Shown: in pieces, positions 32,331 through 45,048 of the stretch
Position numbering within the stretch: the first letter of the stretch is position 1
How the letters are laid out: every line of letters starts with the position of its first letter
From: Cycas panzhihuaensis
Taxonomy: Eukaryota > Cycadophyta
Reading direction: 5' to 3'
DNA: 64,000 nucleotides
Assembly: GCA_023213395.1 (NCBI GenBank)
Contig: CM041465.1
Span: 40,121,741-40,185,740 of the forward strand
Translations under genes and position numbers: made by a program
The notes under the pieces: model-generated
What the model was told of the DNA's origin: nothing
Databases searched by the model: none
What the model saw: the letters and a program-made list of their open reading frames with translations, nothing else

Positions 32331-33130
32331 ATTTTTCTTGGGAGAGAAAGATTTTACCATTCTTTTGAGTTACTTCAATTTCTAAGTAATATTTCATCAA
32401 TCTAAGGTCAGAAAATTCAAAAAATTTAGCAAGGTCCTTCTTTAGTTAGTTGATTACATATTCATTATTTCTTGTTATTAGCATATCATCCACAAAGATT
32501 AAGAGGTAAGTGACCTTATCTTTTTAGCGCTTGATGAATAGTGTTGTATCAATATCTTGATAGTCATAAACCTGATATCTAAGTTACCTCATTCTTTTAG
32601 GCAACTTAGTAAACCAAGAATGAGGGGCTTGCTTTAGGACATACAAGGACTTTTTGAGTCTGTACATCTTATTCTCCTGACTGACAATCTCGTATCCTTC
32701 TAGTTGAGCCATATAATTTTTTTCTTTAAGGTCCCCATTGAGAAATATGGTCTTAACATCAAGTTAGTGGATTTTCCAACCCTGTTGAGTAGCCAAGGCT
32801 ATAAGAGTTCTGATTGTAGGCCACTTGGTTATAGGAGCAAAGATTTTAGTGTAGTTGATGCCTTTCTTTTGCATGAATCTTTTTGTTACTAACCTCGCCT
32901 TATATTTGTCTAGGGTGCCATATGATCTATACTTTTTTTGAACACCCATTTATTTTGAACTATCTTTTTTCTAAGTGGCAGATTAACAAGCTCCCATGTA
33001 CTGTTCTTGATAAGAGATTGGTACTATTCATTCATGGATTTTCTCTAAACTGTATGCTTTATAGCTTCTTGGTACATTAGGGGCTCTTCATTAAGGGCAA
33101 GGTGCAATTCTATTGGTTCAAGCTCAATGG
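32331..33130 (-). pseudogene. Copia reverse transcriptase (element D)
   Basis: Reverse strand RVT_2 domain: WVFKKYRSYGTLDKYKARLV, INYTKIFAPITKWPTIRTLI, then LDVKTIFLNGDLKE, KMYRLKKSLYVLKQAPHSWF and the active site IFVDDMLITRNNE near 32465-32505, with DD intact and Tyr replaced by Phe. A few stops and a frameshift are present; the open part is 32764-32949. Confidence 0.88.
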
Positions 33131-33599
33131 AAAGTGATTCATGCATTCTTGTTCTATGGGCACTTCTAGTGCCAGTTTTGCCTACCTCATCTGGTTGCAT
33201 ATCCTTATCTAGATGGTAGGCTTTATAAAAACCTCAAGTTAGGAACAAGGTTTTTATTTCCACAACCTCTTGGTCTTTGTTTTGATCTTGAAAAGAATCA
33301 TGTGAAATGTTTGGCATAGAGGAAGTTGACAATGCTAGAGAAGATGAGCCAGCCACTAATGTCGGAGAAGGTGATCCTTCTACTATAACTTTATCTTTTT
33401 CAACTTGGCTATTCTCAAATGATGGTGTTGAATGTGCATACATTAGCTAAGAGTCACAGCTTGTATCCTCTGGGGCTTTATTATTAGATTCTAAGATTTT
33501 GACCAATTGTTGAGTATATCCCCCCATAAATTTTAGAAGTTGGACATCAAATTCAATAACATCATTAAATTGGTATGAAAGATCTTAGAGTCAAGTCTG

Positions 33600-34910
33600 A
33601 GTAATTAATATTTAATCTCCGCAAAGATAACATCTCTAATGATGATGATTTTTTATTATGAAGGTATAAAATCCTTGTACCCCTTTTTGTCCATAGGGTA
33701 TCTGATAAAGATACCTTTGAGGGTTCTATCGTAGAGCTTCTATCTTAGAGCTTGTTTCTATGTTCCTCCAGAATGTGAGCATAGCAAGTAGAGCCAAAAA
33801 TTCTAAAGTGGAAGATAGAGGAGGTTTGTCCATATCATATTTCATATGGAGAGGGTCCGAACTTGGAGGGACTAATAGTGTTGATGCAATACATGGAAGT
33901 CTAGATAGCCTCAACCTAAAGATAGACAGGGATATTTTTATATACTAGCATAGCAAAAGCCATGTTCATGATGGTCCTATTCATACATTTGACAACTCCA
34001 TTTTGTTGGGGTATACCTACAACAGTGGTCTGATGTTTGATCTCATAGTGATGTAGGTACAATTTAAACTCATTAGAGGTGTTCTCACCACCATTGTCAG
34101 TCCTAAGTATTTTGATCTTGAATTCAAATTCATTTTCCATGTGGGTCTTGAAAGCTTGAAACATAGAAAAGGCTTCATCTTTCTTTACAAGAAAAGTAAC
34201 AGATACTTTCTTGGTAAAATTATCAATGAAAGTAATATAACACTTTTGTTTGAGAGAAGGGATGGGCGTAGGACTACATATATTTAAGTGTATAAGTTGC
34301 AAAGGTTGGCTAGATTTCCATTGACTATAAGGAAAGGGTTGTCTTTGAGATTTGGCAATGATCCATGCTTCACATTTAAAGGGGTTAGAGGAGAGCCTAG
34401 GTATACTAGGAAGAGTGGCATGTAGTTTTCTTAAATAATTAATTTTGATATGGTCCATACGAGCATGTCATATGGCCATTAGGGACAACTTTTGAGGAGT
34501 CAGGGTTGTGGTAAAAGTAGTCCTCATCAACATAGTTAGTTTCAAAGGATGGTGAGCCAATTAGGTGAAAAAGTTTTCCATCAAGAATTCTAGTCATAAC
34601 CATATCATTTAAAGGAGGGTGAATGACATAGAGAGTTTGATTATTTGCATTTACACTCAAATCAAATCCACAAGAGATAAGGGTGGATAGGGAGAGTAGG
34701 TTCTGCTTTAGAGCAGGAATATATAAAATATCAACAAGGTCAAATTTTGGAATGCTTAGGAGTTTCAAGTAAGTAGTTCCAAGTCCTTTGACTAAATGAG
34801 ATAATTTATCAACCATGTGCACAACACCACGAACATTGGAGTTAAAATCCTAAAAGAACTGATGATGATAAGTCATATGTTATGTTGTTCCAGTATCCAT
34901 GATCTAAGAT
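33600..34910 (-). pseudogene. Copia protease and integrase (element D)
   Basis: Protease: MDTGTT, stop, HMT near 34868-34900 (D-T-G retained, a stop within the loop). The N-terminal integrase region is 34439-34822. The core 33916-34458 is open: LIHLNICSPTP (first catalytic Asp is Asn), TFIDNFTKKVSV, ILRTDNGGEN (second Asp kept) and PQQNGVVKCMNRT, where the catalytic Glu position is lost. An Asp/Ser-rich linker toward RT is seen at 33234-33443. Integrase would be inactive. Confidence 0.88.
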
Positions 34911-35149
34911 GAAGTATTTGAGGTGGCACTATTTACAACTCTAAGTGGTGAAGGCAAAAATGAATAAGCATAGCCATAATGAGCCTCAATAGACTTAATG
35001 GATCTAATTAACAACATTTGATAAAGTGGTTCTAATTCTTTGAAGGTGTGCATCAGCAAATTGCATTCCACTAAAAGCATCTTCAAAAGAAGTATTATCA
35101 ACATTATGTGCACCATGGCTTTGTTAATAGCTTGGTAGTTTGTTGGTGG

Positions 35150-35990
35150 AAGTTCTATAATATTTAGTATAATGTCCTTTTCTATTGCACCTTTGACATA
35201 CAATTATTTAATTTCCAATCCTATAAGAAGTATTAGGTTGGTTGGATTATCTCTAATTATTGGATCTAGGTCTAGGTTGATTATTTTGACCTTGGCCTTG
35301 AAACTATTTTTGATGCAGTTAAGGAGCTTGTTGACCAAGAGGACGTTGTCCTTGTTGTCTACCTCTACCTCTTCCACAGGAATTACCACCTCTGCGAGAG
35401 TATTAACCTTAATTTTTGGTATAAAAAAGAACTTCTACTTTAAAAGTAGCATCAGTTGGATCTGATGTAGTGATAAAGTTGGTATCAAAGGTCTTATCAA
35501 ATTCAATAAACTTATTAGCAAGAGCCTCAAAGTTTAGGGTCTTCAAAGTGTCACTAGATTGAAAACTTCTTAGTAGATTTTTATAATATAGGATATGGAG
35601 ACATGACTGAATCAAAAAAGCTCATGTAATATATTGAGTTTTGAAATCTTTATTAATAGCTTTCTTGATTGGACGAAGGAGATTGATTATCTCACTTATG
35701 TTCTTTCTGCATTTTCAATTTGTTCATATTTAGTATTAAGTGAATAAATTCTAAGTCTGATTTAGTGCCAAAATTCTTCTTAATAACTTTAAGAACTTTC
35801 TATGTTATGTCATACACAACTTCATCAATGAGATTATATAGGGAATAATCAGTGATAAGAAGTATCCCTGTATGGATTTTATCATCATGAAAAGCACTAT
35901 GATGAAAATTGGCAACTAATACTTGTGGCAAATATTAATATGATGCAATAGGAATATGGGAAGTACTATGATGAAAATTAGCCACTAACA
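35150..35990 (-). pseudogene. Copia gag with zinc knuckle (element D)
   Basis: Reverse strand. LITDYSLYNLIDEVVYDIT and KKNFGTKSDLEFIHLILNMN (35680-35960), then FEALANKFIEFDKTF (35409-35615), then a Gly/Arg/Gln-rich stretch, then the knuckle CQRCNRKGHYTKYY near 35165-35205, whose last Cys is Tyr. Frames shift several times. The N-terminal part is not recognisable. Confidence 0.75.
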
Positions 35991-36040
35991 CTTGTGGAAA
36001 ATATTAACATGACGTAGTAAGAATATGATAAGCACTATGA
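35894..36040 (-). repeat. 69-bp tandem repeat at element D gag start
   Basis: Two full units and the start of a third (35894, 35963, 36032), each with ACTATGATGAAAATT and a following ACTTGTGG stretch. 69 bp equals 23 codons. Confidence 0.8.
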
Positions 36041-37727
36041 TTGTGATTACACTATGAATCACTTTTTATAAATAAGTAAGTGATCAATATACAAGATTGT
36101 AGGCCAATGTGGAAGCTAACATCATTAGGTATACATAACTTGAAATTTAAATATAGGATACATAATCAACCCAATAACCTCTAACTTGTGTCCAATATGT
36201 AGTTGAGGTTGTTGAAGGGATGCCTAGGCTTCTAGTAGAATTAAGTTGCCCTTCACCTGCGATACCTACAATTGTGCTTGGTGATGAAATTTAAGTCACA
36301 ACATAGCCCAAGTACTCCCAATACTCACCCAGTTCACCAATAAGTAGTTATATACCTCCTTTAAAGAGTGGTATGTGCATACCCATGTCTATGATAGATA
36401 TTGGATCAAGTATATTTTAATCTTGTATTATAGTTTTAGTTATCCTAGTTGGTTATCAAGATGATCCCTGATTGAGGCACGATGGTATGGCTAACTAAAC
36501 CTCACTAATATTCTAGTTCAGCCCAGTCCCAACTTGAAACCCATACCTATTTTATGGCATCACATTCTACCAACCAAGGTATCTCAACCTTAGCAAGTAT
36601 ATGAACAGATATAAGATGACAAAAAATAACGTATGTGATGTGTTCTTTTTAGGGAGAGTGAAAAGATTATTGAATTTACATCAAACATACATATAACTAA
36701 AAATAGAGTGCTTGTTTGAATTGATTTTAGAGTGCAAAAATATAATGTTGATAAGTGAGTGAGGACACTAGATATTACTCTCATCTAAGTTTTTTTTACT
36801 CACTTTTACAATGGGCTTTTAATCCTTATAAAAAGAAGGAAGACAATTTCTACAGCTTTTTTTTTAAATACAAAAAAAGTAGTCTTCAATAAAACAACAA
36901 TAACTTTCTCCCACGACAACAGAATTGAGTGCCGATTTTGGTATTACAAATTAGACTCAAAGTTTCATCTTCAAGAAGTAGAATTAGATCCAAATAAGTT
37001 CTAAAAAATATTTGGTAGTCCTACAAAGTTGGTAGAATATATTTTTCTAAAATTTTTATTAGAAATAACTGTTGTTCACTAAAACAACAATAACTTTCTC
37101 ATACAACAACGAAGTTGGTGCCAATTTTTATGCTAGAAACTAGAGTCAGAGTCTCATATTTGACAATTGGAATTAGGTTAATTGGCACTCTGTAGAAGAT
37201 TTTGCATACCTATGAAGTTCAATAAGCAAATTTTATTTCTATAGAAATTTTAGCTTGCTAATATCTCATTAACACATGATACCATATGAAATTTTCATCA
37301 TTTTTTTATCACCAGAATCCCAATATGGGTAAGGTGAGAGCATATAATGATAGATATTTTAAATGACTCCAAATTCTTTAAAAAAAGTGTGTAGAACCTC
37401 CCCTTACAATTGTTCTTCTAAAAACTAAAAAAAAAATTGACAGTATTTTTCCTTATTAAATGAACAAAAAGAGGGGAAAGAAAAGAAGATTAAGATAGCA
37501 TAAATGGCTACCAAAGCATTAGAATCCTTGGGACTTATAACTTCTTATATTATACTTCCAAACTTGCTAAAGATAAAGGGAAATCAAATAATACTAAATA
37601 TACTATGATAAGAACTTAAAAATATTTTTAAATCTACTTTCATAATCTCCTTCACCACATGGATTGTAGGGGTGAAGGAAGTGATGGCTTCATTACAAGT
37701 GCAAGTGAGGAATATGAAGGAAGCAAA
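36041..37727 (-). other. Leader of element D
   Basis: Non-coding leader between primer site and gag. An old direct repeat of about 190 bp is visible: AAAACAACAATAACTTTCTC begins at 36891 and again at 37081, followed by similar sequence. No gene is supported here. Confidence 0.65.
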
Positions 37728-38038
37728 CTCTAATACCACATGAAAAGAGTGGATCTATCCTTCATCTCCATATGCTAAACACAAAGGTAAACACGGGAGC
37801 AAGAGAGACTTAAGAGAAAGATAGTAGCTCCCACAAAATGAGGAGGTAAGAATGAGCCTCATCCATTGAGCTTTTACTTTTATATTAAGAGAGGGAGCAT
37901 TAGAATTAGGTGAAATGAAATTGTACATAATGCACATAAAAGTGTATTTCACTTAATTGATTTAATTTAAAGTTCATTTAAGACCCTTTTTAGAATTAAT
38001 CAACTAATGTAGTGACCTTATAACATTAATTCATTTCA
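37728..38038 (-). repeat. 5' LTR and primer site of element D
   Basis: LTR 37741-38038 (298 bp; TGAAAAGAGTGG ... TTCATTTCA on the + strand). The reverse-strand primer site TGGTATTAGAG lies at 37728-37738, two bases from the LTR; it is the initiator-Met type with one C-to-T change. Confidence 0.9.
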
Positions 38039-38206
38039 GTAAGGTCGAAAAGATAGAATCATTTTATTCAATTATGTAGGATTCTACTGGTCCTACTCCA
38101 CTTCCTTAGCTAATTCCCTATAGCAGTGGATTACCGCTTCCTTTTACATTGGTAAACAATGACTAATTTGATGATGAGCCTCCTCCTCCTGAATTCCCCC
38201 TCCTTA
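38039..38206 (-). pseudogene. Continuation of G2(ii) gag
   Basis: Short reverse-strand segment that continues the gag interrupted at 30741 (GGTCGAAAAGA.AGAATCA corresponds to G2(i) near 11372). It ends where the truncated C1-B LTR begins. Confidence 0.55.
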
Positions 38207-38464
38207 GTTACTCTATATATTGAGACCTCTCCTCATGTCTCACATGTAGAGTTGATGTGTAATGTTATGCTGCCATTTTGCTAATCAATTAGTATTCTTT
38301 GGAGTAGGAGTAATTCCTCCTCCTTATATCTTGGTATCATCTTGCTTCCTTGATCTTGCTTATCTTAGTTTTGTTATTATGTTATTTAGAACTAGAGGTG
38401 AACTATCTTTAAGATCTTGGATTTATAGGTCTTAGGCACTTTAATTGTTTGGTCTTTTCTCACA
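38207..38464 (+). repeat. Truncated 5' LTR of C1-B
   Basis: Begins at the point matching 12155 of the C1-A LTR (AGTTACTCTATATATTGAGA, including the TATA box) and ends CTTTTCTCACA. The primer site TGGTATTAGAGC follows at 38467-38478. Confidence 0.88.
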
Positions 38465-38479
38465 TTTGGTATTAGAGCT

Positions 38480-40767
38480 AGAGGAGACTAGTTCTCTCTA
38501 TTCTGAATTTTTTTTTTTTCTTATTCATTAGAGATTTAAAGTGGGTTTTTATACCCCCTTGGTGATGACCATTGCTCTCTGAAGGTGATCCAAGGATTAT
38601 TGAAGCTTATCTTTGTAGATCAAGGTTGTTCTGAAATATTCTAAAGGCCGGAAGTGGTTGCACTCTAATTTGAGATAGTTTTTCAGAGGTTTCAAGCTAG
38701 TTCTACTCACATTTTATGTGTTTTTATATTAGAAACTAAATATTTTGGTTATTTTTTCTCACAAATCAAGGTGCAAGGATATTCTGAAGAATTCTAAAGC
38801 TCACTAACTAAGATTATTGTGAGATTTTAATTTTTTGTTGGTTGTGAAGTATTTTTGGGCTAATTTCAGCCCTCAAACCCTAGAGTGAGAGCTCAATCTA
38901 CTCATGTGTGCTTTCTAGAGCCTCATACTCATCAATAAAAATCTGTACACACCCTTAGTGGACCCCACAAACATTTTCCAAGCATTGAAAGAGAGTTGTA
39001 GCTACTGTTCTGACTGTGGTGACTCCCTCTTTAACTTTAACCTACTCGTTCTCTCTCTACAAACAACCAAACAAGCTAAAAATTAACCTAAGTCTTTTTC
39101 CTCACTGGGCGCCCCTGCCTCTAAAATTTTATCTCAATCTGATTATCCATTGAGGTAATACAAGCGATTGAAGCTCCATGGCTGCCACTCTGTCCCGCCG
39201 CCGTTCGAACTGATTTCTCAAATTTTCTTAAAATTTCTTTTAATCCTTTTTTAAATTTCAACCTTAGGTTATATTATATGGAATATTTTGAGCATATTCC
39301 ACTTTATATAGTCTCTTTTTTCCTAAAGTCACTTGTTAACTTAAGTTTAAAACATTAAGACACTTTTTAAGCTTAAAATCATTAATTTCTTAAGTGTGTT
39401 TTCTTCAAAGTGACTTCATCACTAAAATACTATGATTTAGAGCTAGATTTCAATCCTTCCAAGTGATCTGCACTTAGAAATTAATATTTTTTTTTTTCTT
39501 TTTTAAGCCTTTTGTTTGTCACTTTTGACTTTTGACTTAATAATTTAAAAGAAAAAATCATTTTTTTTTCAATTTTTGAGGATTAAAATATTTGTTGTAA
39601 CTAGTGATTTTATTAAATCACTATAGCTCAGCCAATCTCTTATCTTTAAAGATTAAAATTGTTGGCTTAAGTCCTCATTCAAGGCTCTCTACGTGGTGAT
39701 CTTGTCATTCAAAATTGTAAAAAAGGTGAAATTTTAGCTTTTACTTTAGCATTTTTACCTCATTTAACACTTGATTCATGTTGCATAAGTGCTAAAAGGC
39801 CTTGATAAAGTGATTTTAAAGTGTTAACACTTTGGTAAAGTGACTTTTATCACTAACTCAACACTTTTTTTAAAGCACCTTGCATGGTGATCTATTGACC
39901 TATGTCACAAAGGAGGGCTCAAAACATCTTTTTTAATAAAATCACTTTATTTTGTTAATTGTTAGGACTATTTCAAAGTCCTAACATGTGGTGTTTGGCG
40001 TCTTCAACTTGCAAGTGACTCTTTCCTCCACTCTTCAAGTATTAAAAGGAACCCACTTATATTTGTTACACAAAGATTTTATCCTTTAAAGCACTTAGCA
40101 TCTTCATTAAAGTGTCAAAATTGTTCATTATACTTAAGCACTTTACTCAGATTGAATAGCACTCTTTCTCACATTAAAGTTCTCTTATAAATCACTCAAG
40201 TGATCATTCTGATATACTTAGTTGCTTCATCTTGAAGCTCTTTTATCAGTGTAAAAGCAAAGCATCTACATCATCCAAGTAAAGCTTACTTTAAAAGTTC
40301 ACTTAAATCTTCTAAAAGTGAACTCTAAAATCAGTAGGAGAGGCCCAAAAAAGGTTCAAACCTTACCTCTAAAATAACCTTAAACTTAGTGCATTCCTTA
40401 GGGAACAAACCAATCGTATAGTCAGTGCATAACAATTAAGGTTTCTTGAGGGAAAGGAGGTTCGAAAAGGGTGTTATTGGGGTTATGAATCCCAAGGAAA
40501 GCATGGTATATCTATGCAGATCAACCCTACCTGCCTTGTCCTAGATTTAGCTTGGTCAACTATTGGATCTCCTTTATAGATCAAGGTTAGACCAACTCTT
40601 TTACCTATTCCTCTACCCCTCATCACTCCATTCAGTTGTTGGATCTTCTAGTAAGATTATGATTGTTGGTTTTATTAGAAGGTGGAACTTAAGCGAAAAA
40701 AGCATTGAGTTTCTAAGTCATCTACTAACTTCAAGCATTCTACAACTTAAACATGGCTACTTTAAAT
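38480..40767 (+). other. Leader of C1-B
   Basis: Colinear with the C1-A leader, with the same AAAGTG/CACTTT-rich part near 39780-40330. A frame at 40563-40856 corresponds to the one at 18152-18421 in C1-A and overlaps the gag start in another phase. No gene is assigned. Confidence 0.65.
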
Positions 40768-41720
40768 ATGCTCAATGCATGCACAATCAAGTTAACAGGA
40801 CAAGAGAATTATCAAGATTGGTAGAGGCAAACACAAAATCTCTTAAAGATGAATAAACTTTAGGGCTATGTTTCTGGCAGATATCCTGTACTTGAACCTA
40901 TGAAAGTTGACGGTGTGGTTATTGATCCTGATATTGATTATGTTGCTTCTTAGGAAGCCAAGGATGAAATAGCTTTGGCATTTTTGCATATGGTTATTAA
41001 TGTAAATGTTGATCAAAATATTGTAAATGTTGAAACTTCGAAGGAAGTTTGGGACATTTTGTCCTCTTTGTATGAAATGTGAGATGAAGCTCATATTTTA
41101 TTGGTCAAAGCAAAGCTTTATTCAATAAAGTATGTAAAATCTATATCTGCATTTCTTGCTTCCATTAAAGAAATTTGTAATAAATTGAATGCTTTAGGTA
41201 AAACTATTTCAAGGGATGAACTTATCACCACCACCATTTGAACTTTGCCTAAAGATTTTAATGGCTTTATTTCATCTATTACTCGAGATGGCTCTCTTTT
41301 TGTAATGACCTTCAATCAACTAGAGAGTTTGTTACTTCAAGAGGAGCAAACTTATGATAAAGAAAATGATAATGGTACATCTACTTTAGGAGCTTTCATG
41401 GCCAAGTTGAAGGCCAAACAAACTCCCAAACCTTCACTGACAAACTAGTTTAGGAATATGAACATTATCACTTCAAAAACCAATGTTATTTGTCATTATT
41501 ATGGCAAAGTTGGCCAAATTACTTTTGATTATCAAAAGAGGAAAGTGAATGTTCAGCGTACATAATAGCAATAGCTACATTAGAGACAGTAGTAGCCTCG
41601 TCAGCAGTTCCAGTAACAGCAGCGATTTCAACAACAATAATATCCCCCTCGACCAAATCGAGGTGTATATCAAGGAGGTCAAAGAGGAAGGGGGGGCTTT
41701 AGAGGTAGCAATCAATGCCA
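40768..41720 (+). pseudogene. Copia gag (C1-B)
   Basis: Same layout as C1-A: KLTGQENYQDW, TAG at 40822, QNLLKMNKL, TSKEVWDILSSLYEM, LNALGKTISRDELITT, then the knuckle CHYYGKVGQITFDY near 41489 in which both later Cys are Tyr and the His is Gln. The Gln/Arg-Gly-rich linker at 41560-41700 keeps many CAG codons that are TAG in C1-A. Stops include the shared TAG at 40822 and others near 40865 and 40951. Confidence 0.85.
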
Positions 41721-43090
41721 TACAAATTAGTTTGCAGAAGAGGATAAGCTACTTTGTGCTTATCATACTTTAGATGTTGATCAAACCTAGATCATTGATT
41801 TAGGGGCATCATGATACATGATTGGAAGTGATGAACTTCTTCATGACATTAAAGAAGGGAATGGTAAATCAATAACTTTTGGTAACAATGAATCAATGGA
41901 GATCTCTTGTATCAACAAAGTTGCCTTATTTCATTCTTCTTCAAATCCCTCTTTAATATTTCCCAATTCTAATGCCTATTACATTCCTTTCATGGAGAAG
42001 AATTTGCTATCTATTAGCTAATTGGACAAGCAATAGATGAGCATCTTGTTTAAAAATAGGAAATATGTTATAAGTGATAAGCATGATCAGATTATAGCCA
42101 TTGGTCATAAAGACCATGGTCTTTATAGGTTGGATGCAAATAACATAACTTTTGATTTTGCTTACTCTGCCACACCATCATCAACAAAGATGCAGCTTAG
42201 GCATCATCGTCTAGGCCACTTGAGTTTAGACAATCTCAAGTTGATGGTAAATAAAAATATAGTACATGGACTTCCAAAGTTATATGGTTCTAAATGCCTT
42301 TGTGAAGTTTGTATAATGGGGACACAACATAGATTGCCTTTTCCTAAAGGCAAACCATGGCATACGTCATATCCTTTATAGTTGATACATTCTAATTTAT
42401 ATGGACCTATATCCACAACATCTTTTGGAGGTGCATTGTATTATATCTCCTTCATAGATGATTTCTCTTACAAAGTTTGGGTTTACTTCTTCAAATAGAA
42501 ATATGAAGAATTTTAAAAGTTTGAGGAATTCAATCTTGAAGTAGAGAATGAATTTGGCTATACAATCAAAATACTAAGGTCAAATAATGGAGGTGAATTC
42601 ACATCAAATGAATTCACTCAATTCTGTAAGGATAATGACATTTGGAAATAACTCACTATTCCTCATACTCTTCAACAAAACGAAGTCTTTGAATATATGA
42701 ATAGGACTTTGGCAAACAAAGCCAAAGCCATGATGCATGTAAAAGGAGTCACATAAGTATATTGGGAAGAAGTATTTCACATAGCTACTTATGTGACAAA
42801 TCAGAGTCCTACTTCAGCAGTCACTGACATCACACTAGAAGAAGCCTGGTCTGGTAAGAAGCCAATTGTCAGTCACTTAAGGACATTTGGGTGTACTGCA
42901 TATATGCACATCCCTGATCAGCAAAGATCTAAGCTAGACAAACAGAGTCTAAAATACATCTTTATAGGCTATGCCATTATAGTAAAGCTTACAAGTTGTA
43001 TGATCTTATTGGAAAGAAAATGTATCTCTCAAGAGATGTAATCTTTGCTGAAGAAGAGCCTAAGGAGTTGGAAATTGTATCCTTCTAATC
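41721..43090 (+). pseudogene. Copia protease and integrase (C1-B)
   Basis: Protease loop: IDLGAS, stop, YMIG near 41790 (D-S-G changed to D-L-G). Integrase: LRHHRLGHLSLDN and CLCEVC (42190-42315); LIHSNLYGPI near 42380 (first catalytic Asp is Asn); ILRSNNGGEF near 42570 (second Asp is Asn); LQQNEVFEYMNRT near 42680, where Glu remains. C-terminal part: HLRTFGCTAYMHIPDQQRSK, with a single copy of the block duplicated in C1-A. TAG at 42034 is shared with C1-A. Confidence 0.87.
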
Positions 43091-43299
43091 TCCTCTTGAT
43101 AAAGGTGAAAAGATTGTTGAGTACTTCATTCCTTATCAATCTTCCACATCATATACACCATCTACACCAGTTGAACTATCTATATTAGCAGATACTACTC
43201 CACTTAATCCTAGCATATCATGTTTTGATCTATCACTCAGATGAGAGGACATTGAGGTTCAAGTCACATTAGTTAAAATTTTGCCAAAATGGTTTACTT

Positions 43300-44110
43300 T
43301 AATTGTTCAAGACGACTAGATTATTAAAGGAAAGCGTCTATCAAAATAAAGTAAGCAAACCAATTATGCACTCATGGCTAATGTACTTTGTGTTGATGAG
43401 CCCTCCACCTTTGAGGAGGCATCTCAAAATGATAATTGGAAAATTACTATGGATGAAGAAATCCATTCTATTAAAAAGAATGGAATATGGGATTTGGTAG
43501 AATTGTCTAAGCATAAATAGGCAATCAATTACAAATGGGTCTACAAGACCAAATTCTATTCTAATGGTACACTCAAGCACTATAAGGTATGACTTATTGT
43601 CAAAGGGTTTAAATAAAAAGAAGGCATTGACTATGAGGAGACTTTTACACCTATTGCTAATATGAACACCATCAGACTCATCTTGGCCTTGGCTATTCAA
43701 TGAAAATGGCCTACATATCAGATGGACGTGAAGAGTGCCTTTCTCAATGGCGATCTTCAAAAGGAGGTATATTTGAAACAATCCCTTATTTATAAAGTAC
43801 AAAGCAATGAGCACTTGGTTTATCATTTGAAAAAGGCTTTATATAGTTTGAAACAAGCTCCTTGGGCATGGTACTCTAGAATCGATGATTATTTTTTAAG
43901 ACATGGTTTTCATCGATCCACATCAAACCCTAACTTGTACGTTAAAGTTGAGAAAGACCATACTATTTTTATTGTCTTGTATGTTGATGACTTAGTGATC
44001 ACTAGTAATGACACTAAGATGATATACATTTTCTAAGATGATTTGAGGAGAACCTTCAAGATGATAGATCTTGGACTATTACATTATGTTCTAGGCTTTG
44101 AGATGTGGCA
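43300..44110 (+). pseudogene. Copia reverse transcriptase (C1-B)
   Basis: RVT_2 domain: WDLVELSKHK, TAG at 43518, YKWVYKTKF, then MDVKSAFLNGDLQKEVYLK, LKKALYSLKQAPWAWYSRID and the active site LYVDDLVITSND near 43977. The stretch 43722-44036 is open. DD is intact. It ends with HYVLGFEMW. Confidence 0.88.
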
Positions 44111-44930
44111 ACAACCTAGATCTATCTTCATATCCTAAGCAAAATATTCTTGGGACATTTTACAGTGGTTTAGGATGAATGATTATAAATTAGCACCAAC
44201 ACCTATGGAGGATGGAACAAAGCTTACTCTTAATGAGAAAGTAAAACTTGTAGATCTCACTCTTTACTTGTAGTTGATTAGTAGCCTCATTTATCTCACC
44301 AACACTCGACTGGATGTTTCACTTGTAATTGGGATTTATTCTAGATACATGTCTCAACCCAATAAAAACTATTAGAATGTAGTAAAACGCATACTTAAAT
44401 ACATTAAAGGAACATTACAGCATGGTCTTCGGTATGCACATAATCAAGACTTTATCTTGGAAGGGTTTTCAGATTCTAATTGGATAGGTTGTCAAGATAA
44501 TCAGAGATCCACCTCGGGTTATTATATTATCCTTGGTTCTGGAGCTATTTCATGGAGTTGCAAGAAGCAACTCAATGTTACCTTATCCTCCACTGAAGTA
44601 GAATACAAAGTTGCTATCAATGCAGCTTATGAGGCTATCTAGTAATGACAGGTTCTTGGAAAGCTTAGACTTGAGAAAAATCACCCCACCAAGATATACT
44701 GTGATAATTAGAGTGTACTCAAGTTAGCTAAGAATTTAGTTTTTCATGCATGAACCAAACACATCAAGGTTCATCATCACTTCATTAGAGAGCATGTATA
44801 GAATGGTGAGATTAACCTCTAGTATAGACCTATAGAGGAGGAGACAATAGATATCTTTACCAAGCCTCTTATTAGAGAAAATTTTGAAAAATTCAGAGAT
44901 GGTCTTAGCGTCTAACTTAACATCATAAAC
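44111..44930 (+). pseudogene. Copia RNase H (C1-B)
   Basis: GFSDSNWIGCQDNQRSTSGY and GAISWSCKKQ (44457-44570), TLSSTEVEYKVA near 44582, then IYCDN, stop, SVLKLAKNLVFHA and TKHIKVHHHFI. All main motifs are visible, with several stops. The polypurine tract AGTAAGGGGGG lies at 44931-44941, next to the LTR. Confidence 0.87.
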
Positions 44931-44941
44931 AGTAAGGGGGG

Positions 44942-45048
44942 TGTTAAACTTTATGTTTACATGTTAAGTATGTACTTTATTCTTTTATTCTTTCATTCAT
45001 TATTTTGTACTTTATGGGGTAACTATTCACTTAAGTGATAAAGTGCAC
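44942..45048 (+). repeat. 3' LTR of C1-B, left part
   Basis: TGTTAAACTTTATG onward, cut at 45048 by the G1-2 insertion. The last five bases TGCAC correspond to TGCAT at 52569-52573, the other copy of the target site. Confidence 0.9.

Larger units (their letters stand above)
30742..38038 (-). mobile_element. Ty1/copia element D, complete but decayed (7.3 kb)
   Basis: Reads leftward: 5' LTR 37741-38038, primer site, leader, gag, protease, integrase, RT, RNase H, polypurine tract, 3' LTR 30742-31037. It sits inside the gag of G2(ii). Flanks ATTTG and GTAAG do not give a convincing target duplication. It is a different copia family from C1, with shorter LTRs and unrelated leader. Confidence 0.92.

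Noticed and set aside
30742-38038. 5-bp target duplication of element D
   Set aside because: Flanks ATTTG and GTAAG agree at only two of five positions, so I do not claim one.
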